This document shows positions 44,040 through 54,919 of a stretch of DNA of 64,000 nt, one piece after another. The stretch is from assembly GCA_965199335.1 (NCBI GenBank), contig CBDAQZ010000002.1, positions 62,001 to 126,000 of the forward strand. Direction: 5' to 3'. How positions within the stretch are numbered: the first letter of the stretch is position 1; each line of letters opens with the position of its first letter. A program made the position numbers and the translations under genes. This stretch comes from CBDAQV01 sp965199335. Its GTDB lineage: Bacteria > Pseudomonadota > Alphaproteobacteria > CALMVH01. Under the pieces are notes generated by a model. It was not told where the DNA came from, made no database searches, and worked only from the letters and a program-made list of their open reading frames with translations.

Positions 44040-46583
44040 TTACCTGACTGTAACCGACTGCTTCACTTTGAAGAACCCTTTCCATGGGTCGGTTTTCAGG
44101 GCCAGCAACCGCTGCCGCACGGCATCGACGGTAAAGCTGTGCGGATCGATGTCGGCGGATAGCTCCGCCCAGTCCAGAGGAGTCGCCACCGGCGCGCCGG
44201 CGCGGGCGCGGGTAGAGTAGGGCGATACCGCCGTAGCGGAACGTTCGTTGCGCAGATAGTCGATGAAGATCTTACCCTTGCGATCCTTCTTGCTCATCAC
44301 GGCGATGAAGTGATCCGGCTGTTCGTCGGCGAATGCCTGGGCGAAATCCCTTGCAAACGGTTTGATCACATCCCAGCTTTGCGAGGCATCCAGCGGCGCG
44401 ACGATGTGCAGCCCCTTGCCGCCGGTGGTCTTGACATAGGATTGCAGTTTCAGTTTTTTCAACCGGTCGCGTACCTCGAATGCGGTTTCGACGACCGTGG
44501 CCCAGCCCACGGAGGGATCGGGATCAAGGTCGAAGATCAGGCGGTCGGGACGATCGACATTATCGTCCATTGCGCCCCAGGGATGAATTTCGGATGCGCC
44601 GAACTGCACCAGCGAGATCAGGCCCTTTATGTCGTCGATCGAAATATAGGTCTCCTCCTTGCCATCCTTTACCGGATGGATCGCATGCACATCTTCCGGC
44701 ATGCCGGCCGCCAGATGACGCTGATAGAAACAAGGCTTCGCATTGCCATCGGGACAGCGCACGAAGCTGACAGGGCGATGGGCCAGATGCGGCATGATCC
44801 AGTCGGCGATACCGGCATAATATTCCGCCAGCGCCAGCTTGGTCAGGCCGGTTTCCGCATCGACGATCTTGTCGGGATGCGAGATGCGGATGCCCATGAT
44901 CTCGGCTTCGGCGCGTTGCGGGCCGGCTGCCGATTTGGCTGCAATGGGCTTGCCTGCGGGTGTTTCCAGAACAACCTCCGTAGCGATCTTGTCTTCGCGC
45001 AAACCCTTGAATGCGCCATGCCTGATATTTCCATCCCCCGTCAACGCGGTGAAGGCGATTTCCGCCACTAGTTCCGGCTTGACCCATATTGCATCCTTGG
45101 TCGCCAGGCGCGGCAGTTTGCCGGCGAAAGGCTGCGTCTTGACCGTCAGCTTGTCGAGACGCTGGCGCAAATCCTTCGAAACCTTCTCGCTATAGCCTGT
45201 GCCGATGCGTCCGGCGTAGATCAGTTTGCCATCCTGATAGTAGCCGACCGACAGCGAGCCGATGCCTTTCATGCCCGTGGTCGGCGGCACGAAGCCGCCG
45301 ATCACAAATTCCTGCCGACGCCCGCATTTGATCTTGAGCCAGTCGCCGATCCTGCCCGAGCGGTACGGTGCATCGGCGCGTTTGGAGATGATGCCCTCCA
45401 GCCCCGCCTTGCACCCCTCGGCGAGGAACAAGGCGCCTGAACCTTCGACGTGATCGGCGTACAGGATGCGCTGTTTTTTTTTCAGAGGCTCGAGCAATAC
45501 CTGCAGCTGTTTCTTACGTTCCAGCAGGGGCTTGTCGCGAAAATCCTCGCCATCGAAATGCAGCAAATCGAAAGCGTAAAACGTCATGTCCAGATCGTTT
45601 TCGCCCGATAGCCGCGCCTGCAGGGCGGAGAAGTCGCTGGTGCCGTCCGCCTTCCGCACCACAACCTCACCATCGATCATCGCGTCCTGTGCGATCGTCG
45701 CTAGCCCATCCCGGATTTCGGGAAAGCGCTTGGTCCAGTCCAGGCCGCGGCGAGTGAACAAAGTCACCGTGCCGTTCTGAATGCGCGCGGCGAGGCGATA
45801 ACCGTCGAACTTGATCTCATGCAGCCACTCGCGGCCGGTGGGCGGTGCTTCGCTCAATGTAGCCAGTTCCGGTGGCATGAACACCAGCGGCTTGCCGCTG
45901 TTTTTCGATTTGGACTTCCTGATCGCTGCCGTCTTGCCCTGTTTGCGATCCTCGGATTTCCCCGATTGCCACACCTTGTCCGCATCGCCAGCGATCTGTT
46001 CCATCGTGCGCTGGCTGAGAACACTTTCATCGTCATTGTCCGGCAGGCTAGGACCATCCGGTTTTGCGACGGCATCCTTCTCCTTGATCAGCAGCCAGTT
46101 CGGATTGCGATCCTTGGGCCGCGGCGGCATGCGGATCAGAGTCCAGTGGCCGGTCAGTTTGTCCCCATGTAGCTCGAACTTGATCGCCCCTTTCTTGAAG
46201 GCGGCATGCGGTTCCTCAAGCGGTTTCCATGTACCGCGATCCCACAGCATCACAGTGCCGCCGCCATACTGGCCTTCGGGAATGATGCCTTCGAAGCCAC
46301 CATATGCCAGTGGATGATCCTCGACCTCGACCGCCAGACGGCGTTCGCTGGGAACGAAGCTGGGACCCTTTGCCACCGCCCAGCTTTTTAGAACGCCATC
46401 CAGTTCAAGACGAAAATCGTAATGCAGATGGGAGGCATCGTGTTTCTGGATACAGAAACTCAATTCGCCAACATCGCGATCCTTCGACTCATCGCCGGAT
46501 GGCTCTGCCGTGATGGCGAAATCGCGCTTGGCCTTGTATTTCGAAAGCGCCTTCAGAGCGTCGGTGCGTTTGGCCTGTGGCAT
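44040..46583 (-). CDS. ligD: ATP-dependent DNA ligase LigD (phosphoesterase-ligase-polymerase)
   Basis: LigD processes and seals double-strand breaks with Ku in bacterial non-homologous end joining. The 847-residue product has all three modules. The 3'-phosphoesterase spans about 35-160 (FCIQKHDASHLHYDFRLELD). The ligase has its active-site lysine at about residue 258 (HEIKFDGYRLAAR) and motif GIISKRADAPYRSGRIGDWLKIK. The primase-polymerase is C-terminal (SFVRCPDGNAKPCFYQRH, LIFDLDPDPSVGW, VKTTGGKGLHIVAPL). The order PE-Lig-Pol is the one seen in many alphaproteobacteria. It follows ku directly, sharing one base. Confidence 0.97.
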   Translation of the reverse strand: MPQAKRTDALKALSKYKAKRDFAITAEPSGDESKDRDVGELSFCIQKHDASHLHYDFRLELDGVLKSWAVAKGPSFVPSERRLAVEVEDHPLAYGGFEGIIPEGQYGGGTVMLWDRGTWKPLEEPHAAFKKGAIKFELHGDKLTGHWTLIRMPPRPKDRNPNWLLIKEKDAVAKPDGPSLPDNDDESVLSQRTMEQIAGDADKVWQSGKSEDRKQGKTAAIRKSKSKNSGKPLVFMPPELATLSEAPPTGREWLHEIKFDGYRLAARIQNGTVTLFTRRGLDWTKRFPEIRDGLATIAQDAMIDGEVVVRKADGTSDFSALQARLSGENDLDMTFYAFDLLHFDGEDFRDKPLLERKKQLQVLLEPLKKKQRILYADHVEGSGALFLAEGCKAGLEGIISKRADAPYRSGRIGDWLKIKCGRRQEFVIGGFVPPTTGMKGIGSLSVGYYQDGKLIYAGRIGTGYSEKVSKDLRQRLDKLTVKTQPFAGKLPRLATKDAIWVKPELVAEIAFTALTGDGNIRHGAFKGLREDKIATEVVLETPAGKPIAAKSAAGPQRAEAEIMGIRISHPDKIVDAETGLTKLALAEYYAGIADWIMPHLAHRPVSFVRCPDGNAKPCFYQRHLAAGMPEDVHAIHPVKDGKEETYISIDDIKGLISLVQFGASEIHPWGAMDDNVDRPDRLIFDLDPDPSVGWATVVETAFEVRDRLKKLKLQSYVKTTGGKGLHIVAPLDASQSWDVIKPFARDFAQAFADEQPDHFIAVMSKKDRKGKIFIDYLRNERSATAVSPYSTRARAGAPVATPLDWAELSADIDPHSFTVDAVRQRLLALKTDPWKGFFKVKQSVTVR

Positions 46584-47440
46584 CAGCCTGCTTTGCGTTT
46601 CTTGGCCGGTTCTTTCTTAACAGGCTTTTTCGCTTTCACCGGTTTACGCGGCGCGATATCGGACTTGCCGGCCTCGGCGACGCTCTTCTTCAGCGCGTCC
46701 ATCAGGTTGATGACATTACCAGGTGCCTCTTCCTGATCCTCCGGCAAGGCTTCGCCACCGATCTTGGCATCGATCAACTGCTTCACCGCTTCGGCATAGT
46801 TGTCGTGGAACTTGTCCGGCTCGAACTTTCCGCTCTTGCGGCCGATCAGATCCTTTGCCAGTTGCAACTGGTCGTCATCGACCTGCACCTTCGCAATATC
46901 CTGGAAGTAGTTTTCCGATTTACGGACCTCTTCGGAATAACGCAGAGTCTCCAGGATCATGCCCTTGCCGCAGGCACGGATCGCAGCGAGATGCTCCTTG
47001 CCGGAAAATACGATCTCGCCCAGCCCGACCTTGTGTTCGGCATGCAGCGCATCGCGGACCACGGCAAATGCCTCGGCAGCGGTATCGTCCTCCGGCACCA
47101 GGTAATAAGGCTTGTCGAAATACATCGGGTCGATCTCCTCGACGCCGACGAACTGTACCATGTCCAGGGTATGCTTCTGCGGCATGCGGACCTCCTCCAG
47201 CTCTTCCGGCTCGAAGGTAACGTACTTGCCGCGCTTGTACTCATAACCCTTCACGATTTCGTCGCGGGTCACGGTACCTACATCCGGCACGGTCAGCTGG
47301 TACTTGACCCGCTTTCCGGTCGGCCGGTGTATCTGGTGGAACGCGATCTCACGCGCGCTGTCCGATGCCGGATAAAGCCGGATCGGGAACGAAACCAGCG
47401 ACAGCCTCAGCTGGCCTGACCATGTGGGACGCGGTGCCAT
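46583..47440 (-). CDS. ku: Non-homologous end joining protein Ku
   Basis: Ku forms a homodimeric ring that binds DNA ends and recruits LigD. The 285-residue product begins MAPRPTWSGQLRLSLVSFPI, the usual bacterial Ku N-terminus, which fixes the start even though it overlaps the upstream acyltransferase by 34 bases. The ring domain includes VEEIDPMYFDKPYYLVPE. The C-terminal tail is Lys-rich (PVKAKKPVKKEPAKKRKAG) and likely helps bind DNA. The stop overlaps the ligD start by one base. Confidence 0.97.
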   Translation of the reverse strand: MAPRPTWSGQLRLSLVSFPIRLYPASDSAREIAFHQIHRPTGKRVKYQLTVPDVGTVTRDEIVKGYEYKRGKYVTFEPEELEEVRMPQKHTLDMVQFVGVEEIDPMYFDKPYYLVPEDDTAAEAFAVVRDALHAEHKVGLGEIVFSGKEHLAAIRACGKGMILETLRYSEEVRKSENYFQDIAKVQVDDDQLQLAKDLIGRKSGKFEPDKFHDNYAEAVKQLIDAKIGGEALPEDQEEAPGNVINLMDALKKSVAEAGKSDIAPRKPVKAKKPVKKEPAKKRKAG

Positions 47441-48621
47441 ATTTTACCAACATAGGCGGTGCAATAACGGTTCCACCAAATATCGACTCGCCGCCCGACT
47501 ATTTGCGATACCTGTGTCGCCGGTACATCGATGAAGCGGGTAAACGGTACCGCCAAAGCCAGTGTCACCACCACCACGGCGGCTACGGCAAGCACCGATG
47601 CCGTCAATAAACCCAGAGGTGGCGTACCGATCAGGACGATCCATGCCCCCAGCGAGCAGAGCAGCGGCAGATGCAAAAGATAGATGGCAAACGACAAATG
47701 CCCCAGCCTCTGGACGACACGGCCCGTGAAGGCGGCTTTTAATCCGGGAGATATCAACAGCGCGGCTAAAAGGAATATCGCACCGATCTGGTGCGCCTTT
47801 TCCGCATGCGGGCCGGAAATCAAATTCGGTAGCCAATCCAGAGCGAAATAATCCGTTCCCGGTCCAGCCGACCATGTGTTGCAGGCAAACAGTACGAAGC
47901 CCGCCAGCAACGATCCGGTCACAATGCGGCGTGTCGTTACCCCGAGCCGGGCCGAAAGTGTTTGCAGGTCGAACTCCGACAACAGCGCACCGGCTACGAA
48001 ATCGACGTAGTAATTGTTGAAGGTCGCACAGAGCAGGCCTATCAGAACCGCGATGCGCAACCGGCGCTTCGCCAGCAACCGGTAGATCAGGAAAATACCG
48101 AAGGAGCCGAAATACTCCCAGTGCATCGTCCAGACGACGGAATCGTATTTGCTCTTGGAGGGAGCGACCGGCATCTTCACCCAGTCGCGCAGCACGCTCC
48201 ACAGCTTCGGCTCGCCGGTGTAGAGATAGTCCCACCAGCCGCGCGAATTGCTGACATCCGAAGCCGGTATGTTGGCATAGAGATGGAGCTTCCATAACAG
48301 ATAGCCGAAGAACAAAGCGGCGAAGATCGGCACGCCAAGACGCACGATTCGGCGCGATACCAATCCTGCCAGTGTGCCTTGCGACCGCAGCGTCATGCGC
48401 GCCAGTACGTAGCCGCTGAGGACGAAGAAGATGCAGACGGCGATATTGCCCTGCCACAACAGGGCGAGGGGCGCCAACGGTACGATCTGGTTACGGTCGA
48501 TGTAATGCGTCGTGTAATCGCCATAGGCGGGATGCAGCGCCAGCATCGCGTGATGGAAGATCACGATCAGCGCGGCCACGCCGCGAAGACCGTCCAGATA
48601 CTCGAGCCGATCCTGTTTCAC
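47407..48621 (-). CDS. OafA/YrhL-type membrane acyltransferase
   Basis: This 404-residue acyltransferase-3 family protein begins MKQDRLEYLDGLRGVAALIV and has the catalytic-type histidine in IVIFHHAML. It has about ten hydrophobic segments (for example IAVCIFFVLSGYVLARM, RIVTGSLLAGFVLFAC, VLAVAAVVVVTLALAVPF). Such proteins O-acylate cell-surface sugars or lipids. It sits inside a run of DNA-repair genes: its start overlaps the phr stop and its end overlaps the ku start by 34 bases. Its substrate is unknown. Confidence 0.9.
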   Translation of the reverse strand: MKQDRLEYLDGLRGVAALIVIFHHAMLALHPAYGDYTTHYIDRNQIVPLAPLALLWQGNIAVCIFFVLSGYVLARMTLRSQGTLAGLVSRRIVRLGVPIFAALFFGYLLWKLHLYANIPASDVSNSRGWWDYLYTGEPKLWSVLRDWVKMPVAPSKSKYDSVVWTMHWEYFGSFGIFLIYRLLAKRRLRIAVLIGLLCATFNNYYVDFVAGALLSEFDLQTLSARLGVTTRRIVTGSLLAGFVLFACNTWSAGPGTDYFALDWLPNLISGPHAEKAHQIGAIFLLAALLISPGLKAAFTGRVVQRLGHLSFAIYLLHLPLLCSLGAWIVLIGTPPLGLLTASVLAVAAVVVVTLALAVPFTRFIDVPATQVSQIVGRRVDIWWNRYCTAYVGKIWHRVPHGQAS

Positions 48622-50054
48622 CCGCGTGCCTTATCCTTGAAAACGTTCAAAGCTGCTTCCCGCGCTTCCGCGTGGTCGACGATCGGCAGCGGGTAGGTCC
48701 TGCCCAGCTCGATCCCGGCCTTGGCAAGAATCTCTGCGGGCGCTTCCCACGGCGCATGGATATATTTGTTCGGCAATTTGGCAAGCTCCGGAATGAAGCG
48801 GCGGATATAGCCGCCTTCGGCATCGAACTTGCGGCCCTGGATGATCGGGTTGAAAATCCGATACCACGGCGAGGCGTCGGGACCGCTACCCGCGATCCAC
48901 TGCCAGCCCAGGCTGTTGTTGGCAAGGTCGGCATCGACCAGCGTGTCCCAGAACCAGCGCTCGCCTTCTTGCCATGAAATGCGCAGGTGCTTGACCAGGA
49001 AGGAAGATGCGGCAAGCCGTACGCGGTTGTGCATCCAGCCGATCTGCCACAACTGCCGCATGCCGGCATCGACGATGGGATAGCCGGTCAGCCCATGCTG
49101 CCAGGCATGCAGGCTCTTCCTGTCTGTGACATAGGGGAAATCCTCGAATTTCTTGTCGAACGGTTTCTCAGGCAGTTCGGGAAAATAGTACAGCATGTAA
49201 TAGGCGAAATCGCGCCAGGTCAGTTCGCTCAGGAACTTGTCGGCGTTCTTTTCCAGGCCGGCGTGATTCTTTGCCAGCTCAGCTTGTACCGCATGCCATA
49301 TCTGGCGCGGAGAGATTTCGCCGAAATGCAGATGCGGCGACAGGCGTGACGAGGCATCGACATCCGGCCGGTCGCGGTGGCTGGCGTATATCCTGATCGA
49401 CTCGTCCAGGAATTCGTTGAAGCGCTTTTTCGCCTCGGCCTCGCCCGGTTTCCACATCGCCTTGATGCCGCCCGCCCAGTCGGGATGCGTAGGCAGCAGT
49501 TTCCAGTCGGCCAGCTTGTCACCGGCATGTTTTGCGGCCCCCTCGATGTCACGCGGAACCGGCAATGGCTGTTCGACATCGACTTGTTTCGCCGCGCGCC
49601 AATAGGGAGTGAACACGCGGTAGGGCGTGCCGCCCCCCGTCTTGATCGTCCACGGCTCGTGCAGCAGGCTGGCGCCGAAGCTTTCGACGTGGACAGCGGA
49701 TTTTTCCAGCGCCGCCTTGATCGCGGTATCGCGCCTGATCGAATAGGGCTCGTAGCAGCGGTTCCAGAACACGGCATCGGCTTTTATTTCCTTTGCCAGC
49801 TTCGGCACGATCTCGTCGACGGCGCCGCGCTTCAGGATCAGGGACACGCCATGTTTTTCCAGCGCCGCGCTCAATGCCTCCAGGCTGTAATGCAGCCACC
49901 ATTGGCTGGCCCCGCCCAGCTTCCACTTCCTTGGCGTTTCATCGTCCAGGATATACACGGCCGTAACGGCGCCATGCCGGGCAGCGGCGGTCAGCGCGGG
50001 GTTGTCTGTCAGTCGCAAATCCTGCCTAAACCAGACAAGGGCGTGGGCGGTCAC
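48618..50054 (-). CDS. phr: Deoxyribodipyrimidine photolyase
   Basis: This 478-residue class I CPD photolyase uses FAD and light to repair pyrimidine dimers. The antenna domain begins ALVWFRQDLRLTDNPAL. The FAD-binding domain has LHFGEISPRQIWHAV, ELTWRDFAYYMLYYFPELP, GYPIVDAGMRQLWQIGWMHN and ANNSLGWQWIAGSGPDA. The start is GTG 50054, overlapping the pdeM stop (GTGA). It is part of the minus-strand repair run, an association of photolyase with end joining in one operon. Confidence 0.95.
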   Translation of the reverse strand: MTAHALVWFRQDLRLTDNPALTAAARHGAVTAVYILDDETPRKWKLGGASQWWLHYSLEALSAALEKHGVSLILKRGAVDEIVPKLAKEIKADAVFWNRCYEPYSIRRDTAIKAALEKSAVHVESFGASLLHEPWTIKTGGGTPYRVFTPYWRAAKQVDVEQPLPVPRDIEGAAKHAGDKLADWKLLPTHPDWAGGIKAMWKPGEAEAKKRFNEFLDESIRIYASHRDRPDVDASSRLSPHLHFGEISPRQIWHAVQAELAKNHAGLEKNADKFLSELTWRDFAYYMLYYFPELPEKPFDKKFEDFPYVTDRKSLHAWQHGLTGYPIVDAGMRQLWQIGWMHNRVRLAASSFLVKHLRISWQEGERWFWDTLVDADLANNSLGWQWIAGSGPDASPWYRIFNPIIQGRKFDAEGGYIRRFIPELAKLPNKYIHAPWEAPAEILAKAGIELGRTYPLPIVDHAEAREAALNVFKDKARG

Positions 50055-50731
50055 GCGACCAGCTTGCGGCTGGGCATGCTGACCACGCGCTCACGCCCGA
50101 TCAGCGCGACGTGGAAATCGTCCGACAGCCAGTTTCTGATAGCGGGATCCAGCACGTTCAGCCCTCCGGTATACGCGCCAAACGCCGGCAGGATCAGGCG
50201 TGTTCCATCGATCACGAAGCAACGCCCCGATACCCGGCTGTTACGCACGCAGATAGCCGCCTTGGGATGGTAGTGCCCGGAGACTTCGTACAGGCCCGTT
50301 TCCGTCGCCTGGTGCTGGAAGAACAACGGCCCCAGCTGCATCGCCTGCTCCACGGTCCCACCAAAGCAGTCCGGTGGGGCAGGGTCGTGATTGCCGGCAA
50401 CCCAGATCCATGTGCGGCCGGTCATCAGCCGTTCCAGAGCCGTGCAATCGCCCGCGTCCATCCGCGAATAGGCATCGTTATCATGAAAACTGTCGCCCAG
50501 GCTGACTACACGGCGCGGGTGGTAGCGTTCGATCAGATGGGCCAACGCGGACAATGTCGTGCGTGTATCGTAAGGCGGCAGGTGACGATGCCGCCGCGCC
50601 GCCAGGGCCGAGCCCTTTTCCAGATGCAGGTCGGATACGACCAGCGTCTCCTGCGACGGCCAGTAAAGCCCGCCCGAGGCGTCCGCGATCAATGTCTCGG
50701 CGGCAAAAGTGAATGAGAACGAATTGTGCAC
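50051..50731 (-). CDS. pdeM: Ligase-associated metallophosphoesterase PdeM
   Basis: This calcineurin-type phosphoesterase is of the kind found with DNA-ligase-associated damage-response genes. Motifs in order are VVSDLHLEKGSALA, RVVSLGDSFHD, WVAGNHDPAPP, SGHYHPKA and LPAFGAYTGGLNV. I choose GTG 50731 (HNSFSFTFAAETLIADASG) as start because upstream codons overlap the divergent neighbour and do not look conserved. Elsewhere the gene travels with an ATP-dependent ligase, an Lhr-like helicase and an exonuclease; none is adjacent here. It is the first gene of the phr-acyltransferase-ku-ligD run. Confidence 0.88.
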   Translation of the reverse strand: MHNSFSFTFAAETLIADASGGLYWPSQETLVVSDLHLEKGSALAARRHRHLPPYDTRTTLSALAHLIERYHPRRVVSLGDSFHDNDAYSRMDAGDCTALERLMTGRTWIWVAGNHDPAPPDCFGGTVEQAMQLGPLFFQHQATETGLYEVSGHYHPKAAICVRNSRVSGRCFVIDGTRLILPAFGAYTGGLNVLDPAIRNWLSDDFHVALIGRERVVSMPSRKLVA

Positions 50732-50815
50732 ATCCCTGACATATCGTTCTCTTGTCGTGGCGGCAACTGCACTGGTAGGCTCATGCTTAAAATAGATCGG
50801 CAAGCGAGATCGAAG

Positions 50816-51766
50816 ATGAAGATAGTGGTGCTAAATGAGTGTTTCTTGTCCAATGACAATCTTGGATATCTAAAGTCTGTCGGTGATCTCACTATATTTT
50901 CTGATACTACAAATCAGAATATCGCCATCTCTCGTATGGCTGGGGCAGATATCGTACTGGCGGATATGTTCGAGTGCCCCCTGAATGAAACTGTGCTGTT
51001 AAAAGCAGCTGTACTAAAACTTTTGTGCATAAATTCAACGGGATTTGCTTTGGTTAATCTGGATAGTGCCCGATCTAAAAATATCTCGGTCGCCAACACG
51101 CCGGGTTACGGCACCGAGGCTGTAGCAGAACACACATTTGCACTTCTGCTTGCATCCAATCGACATATTATAGAAAGCGTGATGGCGATGAAAGACCATC
51201 CTTTTCAGATTGATCCCGGCGATAAGGCGCATACCAAATATCTGGGATTTACTCTCTCGGGAAAAACTATCGGTATTATTGGGATGGGTGCAATTGGCAG
51301 TCATGTTGCCAAAATAGCAAAAGGTTTTGGCATGACCGTAATTTGCTATAGCCGAAATAAATCCGAGGCGACTGATGTCGAGCCGGTCCCGTTAAATGAA
51401 CTCTTTGCGCGTGCGGACATTATTAGTTTGCACACGCCGCTCAATGATCAATCACGCGACATGATAAATTCGGCCTCTATTTCAGAAATGAAGCACGGCG
51501 TTGTTATCGTAAATACCAGTATGGGAGGATGTATAGTGTCTGACGACCTGGCAAAGGCACTTGAAGCGGGCCGCGTGGCCGCCGCTGGTCTGGATGTTAT
51601 CGACCTATGGAACGCGGATAATCCTTTATTGCATTCACCCAATACTGTTATAACGCCTCACTCGGCATGGTTCACGCGTGAAGCCTTAAGCAAAATTGGC
51701 GATATAATGACGGATAACGTCAAAGCGTTTCTCGGGGGTCGTTCTAATAACATCGTGTCGCTATAA
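50816..51766 (+). CDS. AT-rich D-2-hydroxyacid dehydrogenase homologue lacking the catalytic Arg
   Basis: This is a 316-residue homologue of D-isomer 2-hydroxyacid dehydrogenases. The NAD motif is IGIIGMGAIGSHVAKIAKG and the His motif is TPHSAW (His282). The usual catalytic Arg of the N-x-x-R-G motif is Met here (VNTSMGGCIV, Met236), and the usual Glu of the LDVxE motif is Asp (GLDVIDLWN, Asp263). Activity is therefore doubtful. Base composition is clearly more AT-rich than on either side (about 45% GC in a sampled line). The start is ATG 50816 (MKIVVLNECFL); the longer ORF upstream overlaps pdeM. It is two bases before holC. Confidence 0.85.
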   Translation: MKIVVLNECFLSNDNLGYLKSVGDLTIFSDTTNQNIAISRMAGADIVLADMFECPLNETVLLKAAVLKLLCINSTGFALVNLDSARSKNISVANTPGYGTEAVAEHTFALLLASNRHIIESVMAMKDHPFQIDPGDKAHTKYLGFTLSGKTIGIIGMGAIGSHVAKIAKGFGMTVICYSRNKSEATDVEPVPLNELFARADIISLHTPLNDQSRDMINSASISEMKHGVVIVNTSMGGCIVSDDLAKALEAGRVAAAGLDVIDLWNADNPLLHSPNTVITPHSAWFTREALSKIGDIMTDNVKAFLGGRSNNIVSL

Positions 51767-51768
51767 TT

Positions 51769-52215
51769 ATGGAAGCCAGATTTTATCACCTGCAGCGCTC
51801 GACGGTAGAGCAGGCATTGCCGCAATTGCTGGAAAAGGCGTTGGGACAGGGTATGCGGGCGGTCGTGGTCGCCGGTAGCGAACAGCGGCTGTCTTCTCTG
51901 GACTCGCATCTATGGACCTATCGCCCCGACAGCTTTTTACCTCATGGGACGGCTACCGATGCATATGCCTCCGATCAGCCTGTGTTTCTGACCCTGACGG
52001 TCGAGAACCCGAACGAGGCGAAGGTCCTGTTCCTGCTCGATGGCATGGAAGCCCCGGCGACGAGCGACTTCGGCCTGATTTGCGATCTGTTCGATGGCGC
52101 CGATGCCGAGGCGCTTGCGGCGGCACGGGCACGCTGGAAAATCCTGAAGGATGCCGGCCATACGCTTACCTATTGGCAGCAGACCGAGCGTGGCGGCTGG
52201 GAGAAGAAGGCATGA
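51769..52215 (+). CDS. holC: DNA polymerase III subunit chi
   Basis: HolC links the clamp loader to single-strand-binding protein. The 148-residue product has the family N-terminus (ARFYHLQRSTVEQALPQLLE), the central VVVAGSEQRLSSLDSHLWTY and FLPHGTA, and FLLDGMEA followed by the C-terminal helix. It lies two bases after the AT-rich dehydrogenase-like gene but has normal GC for the genome. It overlaps otsB by four bases (ATGA). Confidence 0.93.
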   Translation: MEARFYHLQRSTVEQALPQLLEKALGQGMRAVVVAGSEQRLSSLDSHLWTYRPDSFLPHGTATDAYASDQPVFLTLTVENPNEAKVLFLLDGMEAPATSDFGLICDLFDGADAEALAAARARWKILKDAGHTLTYWQQTERGGWEKKA

Positions 52216-52981
52216 CGCTGGAAAAGTTCAAATCCGATCTGATCCTGGCCGACGACATCCTGATCTTCGATTACGATGGGACTTTGTCCGATTTCGTGGC
52301 CGATCCCATGCAGGCCGTCGTGCCGCCCCAGGTGGTGAAGGATCTTGAGGCGATTTCGAAGGATCATGCGGTCATCGTCATATCCGGCCGTCAGGTGGCG
52401 GAGCTGGACCGGTTTCTCTCGCCGCTGAAGCTGCCGGTTTCCGGCGCGCATGGACGGCAGTTCCGGGGAACCGGCGGCAGCGCGGTGGAATCGCCGCCGT
52501 TGCCCGACCTGCCTCAGCCGGTACGCGATCTGGCCCATCAGCTGGCGGCGAAACACACAGGTGCGCATATCGAGATCAAGGACGAGAACTCGTTCGGTTT
52601 TCACGTGCGTCCGATGCAGCTGGAATTGCGCCAGGTGGCGCTCGACGAATTCCGCGATGCCGCCACCCGCCTACTGGTAGGAACCGCATACAAACTGCAG
52701 CTAGGCAACATGGTGGCCGAGGTCTGCCCGGCCGGGTTCGACAAAGGGCAGGCAGTCGGGCGCTTCCTGTCGATGGCTGCCTATGCAGGCAAGCGCGCGG
52801 TCTATTTCGGCGACGACCTGACCGATGAATATGCTTTCCGCAAGTTGTCCGAAGATAAAGCGGGTTTCGGCGTGCTGATCGGCCCCCGTGCGTTCAATCC
52901 CGATACCGAAACCGCCGCCAGCTACATGCTGGACTCACCGGCGGAAATGCGGGCGCTGGTCCATACCCTGGCGACGCAGAG

Positions 52982-52985
<4 letters not shown>
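52212..52985 (+). CDS. otsB: Trehalose-6-phosphate phosphatase
   Basis: OtsB removes the phosphate from trehalose 6-phosphate made by OtsA. This HAD-family protein of 257 residues has the catalytic DYDGTLSDF (Asp20, Asp22), the second motif VIVISGRQVAELD, the cap region SGAHGRQFRG and the last motif YFGDDLTDEYAF. The start at ATG 52212 overlaps the holC stop. OtsA is not in the window. With treZ (12.3-14.2 kb), the organism may have both the TreYZ and OtsAB trehalose routes. It converges with the ABC-F gene with a four-base overlap. Confidence 0.92.
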
Positions 52986-54835
<1,850 letters not shown>

Positions 54836-54919
54836 GAACTCTCTCCATAAGGCGGCTTGCCGCCCGGCAATCAGGTGGCTATAAGCCCGGGAAATCCACA
54901 CGTTACAAGGACTAGTTAC

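Noticed and set aside
44040..51766. A new anti-phage defence island formed by the repair genes and the AT-rich dehydrogenase-like gene
   Set aside because: Ku, LigD, photolyase and PdeM are known repair proteins and no effector or sensor of known defence type is present; the neighbourhood is better described as DNA repair.
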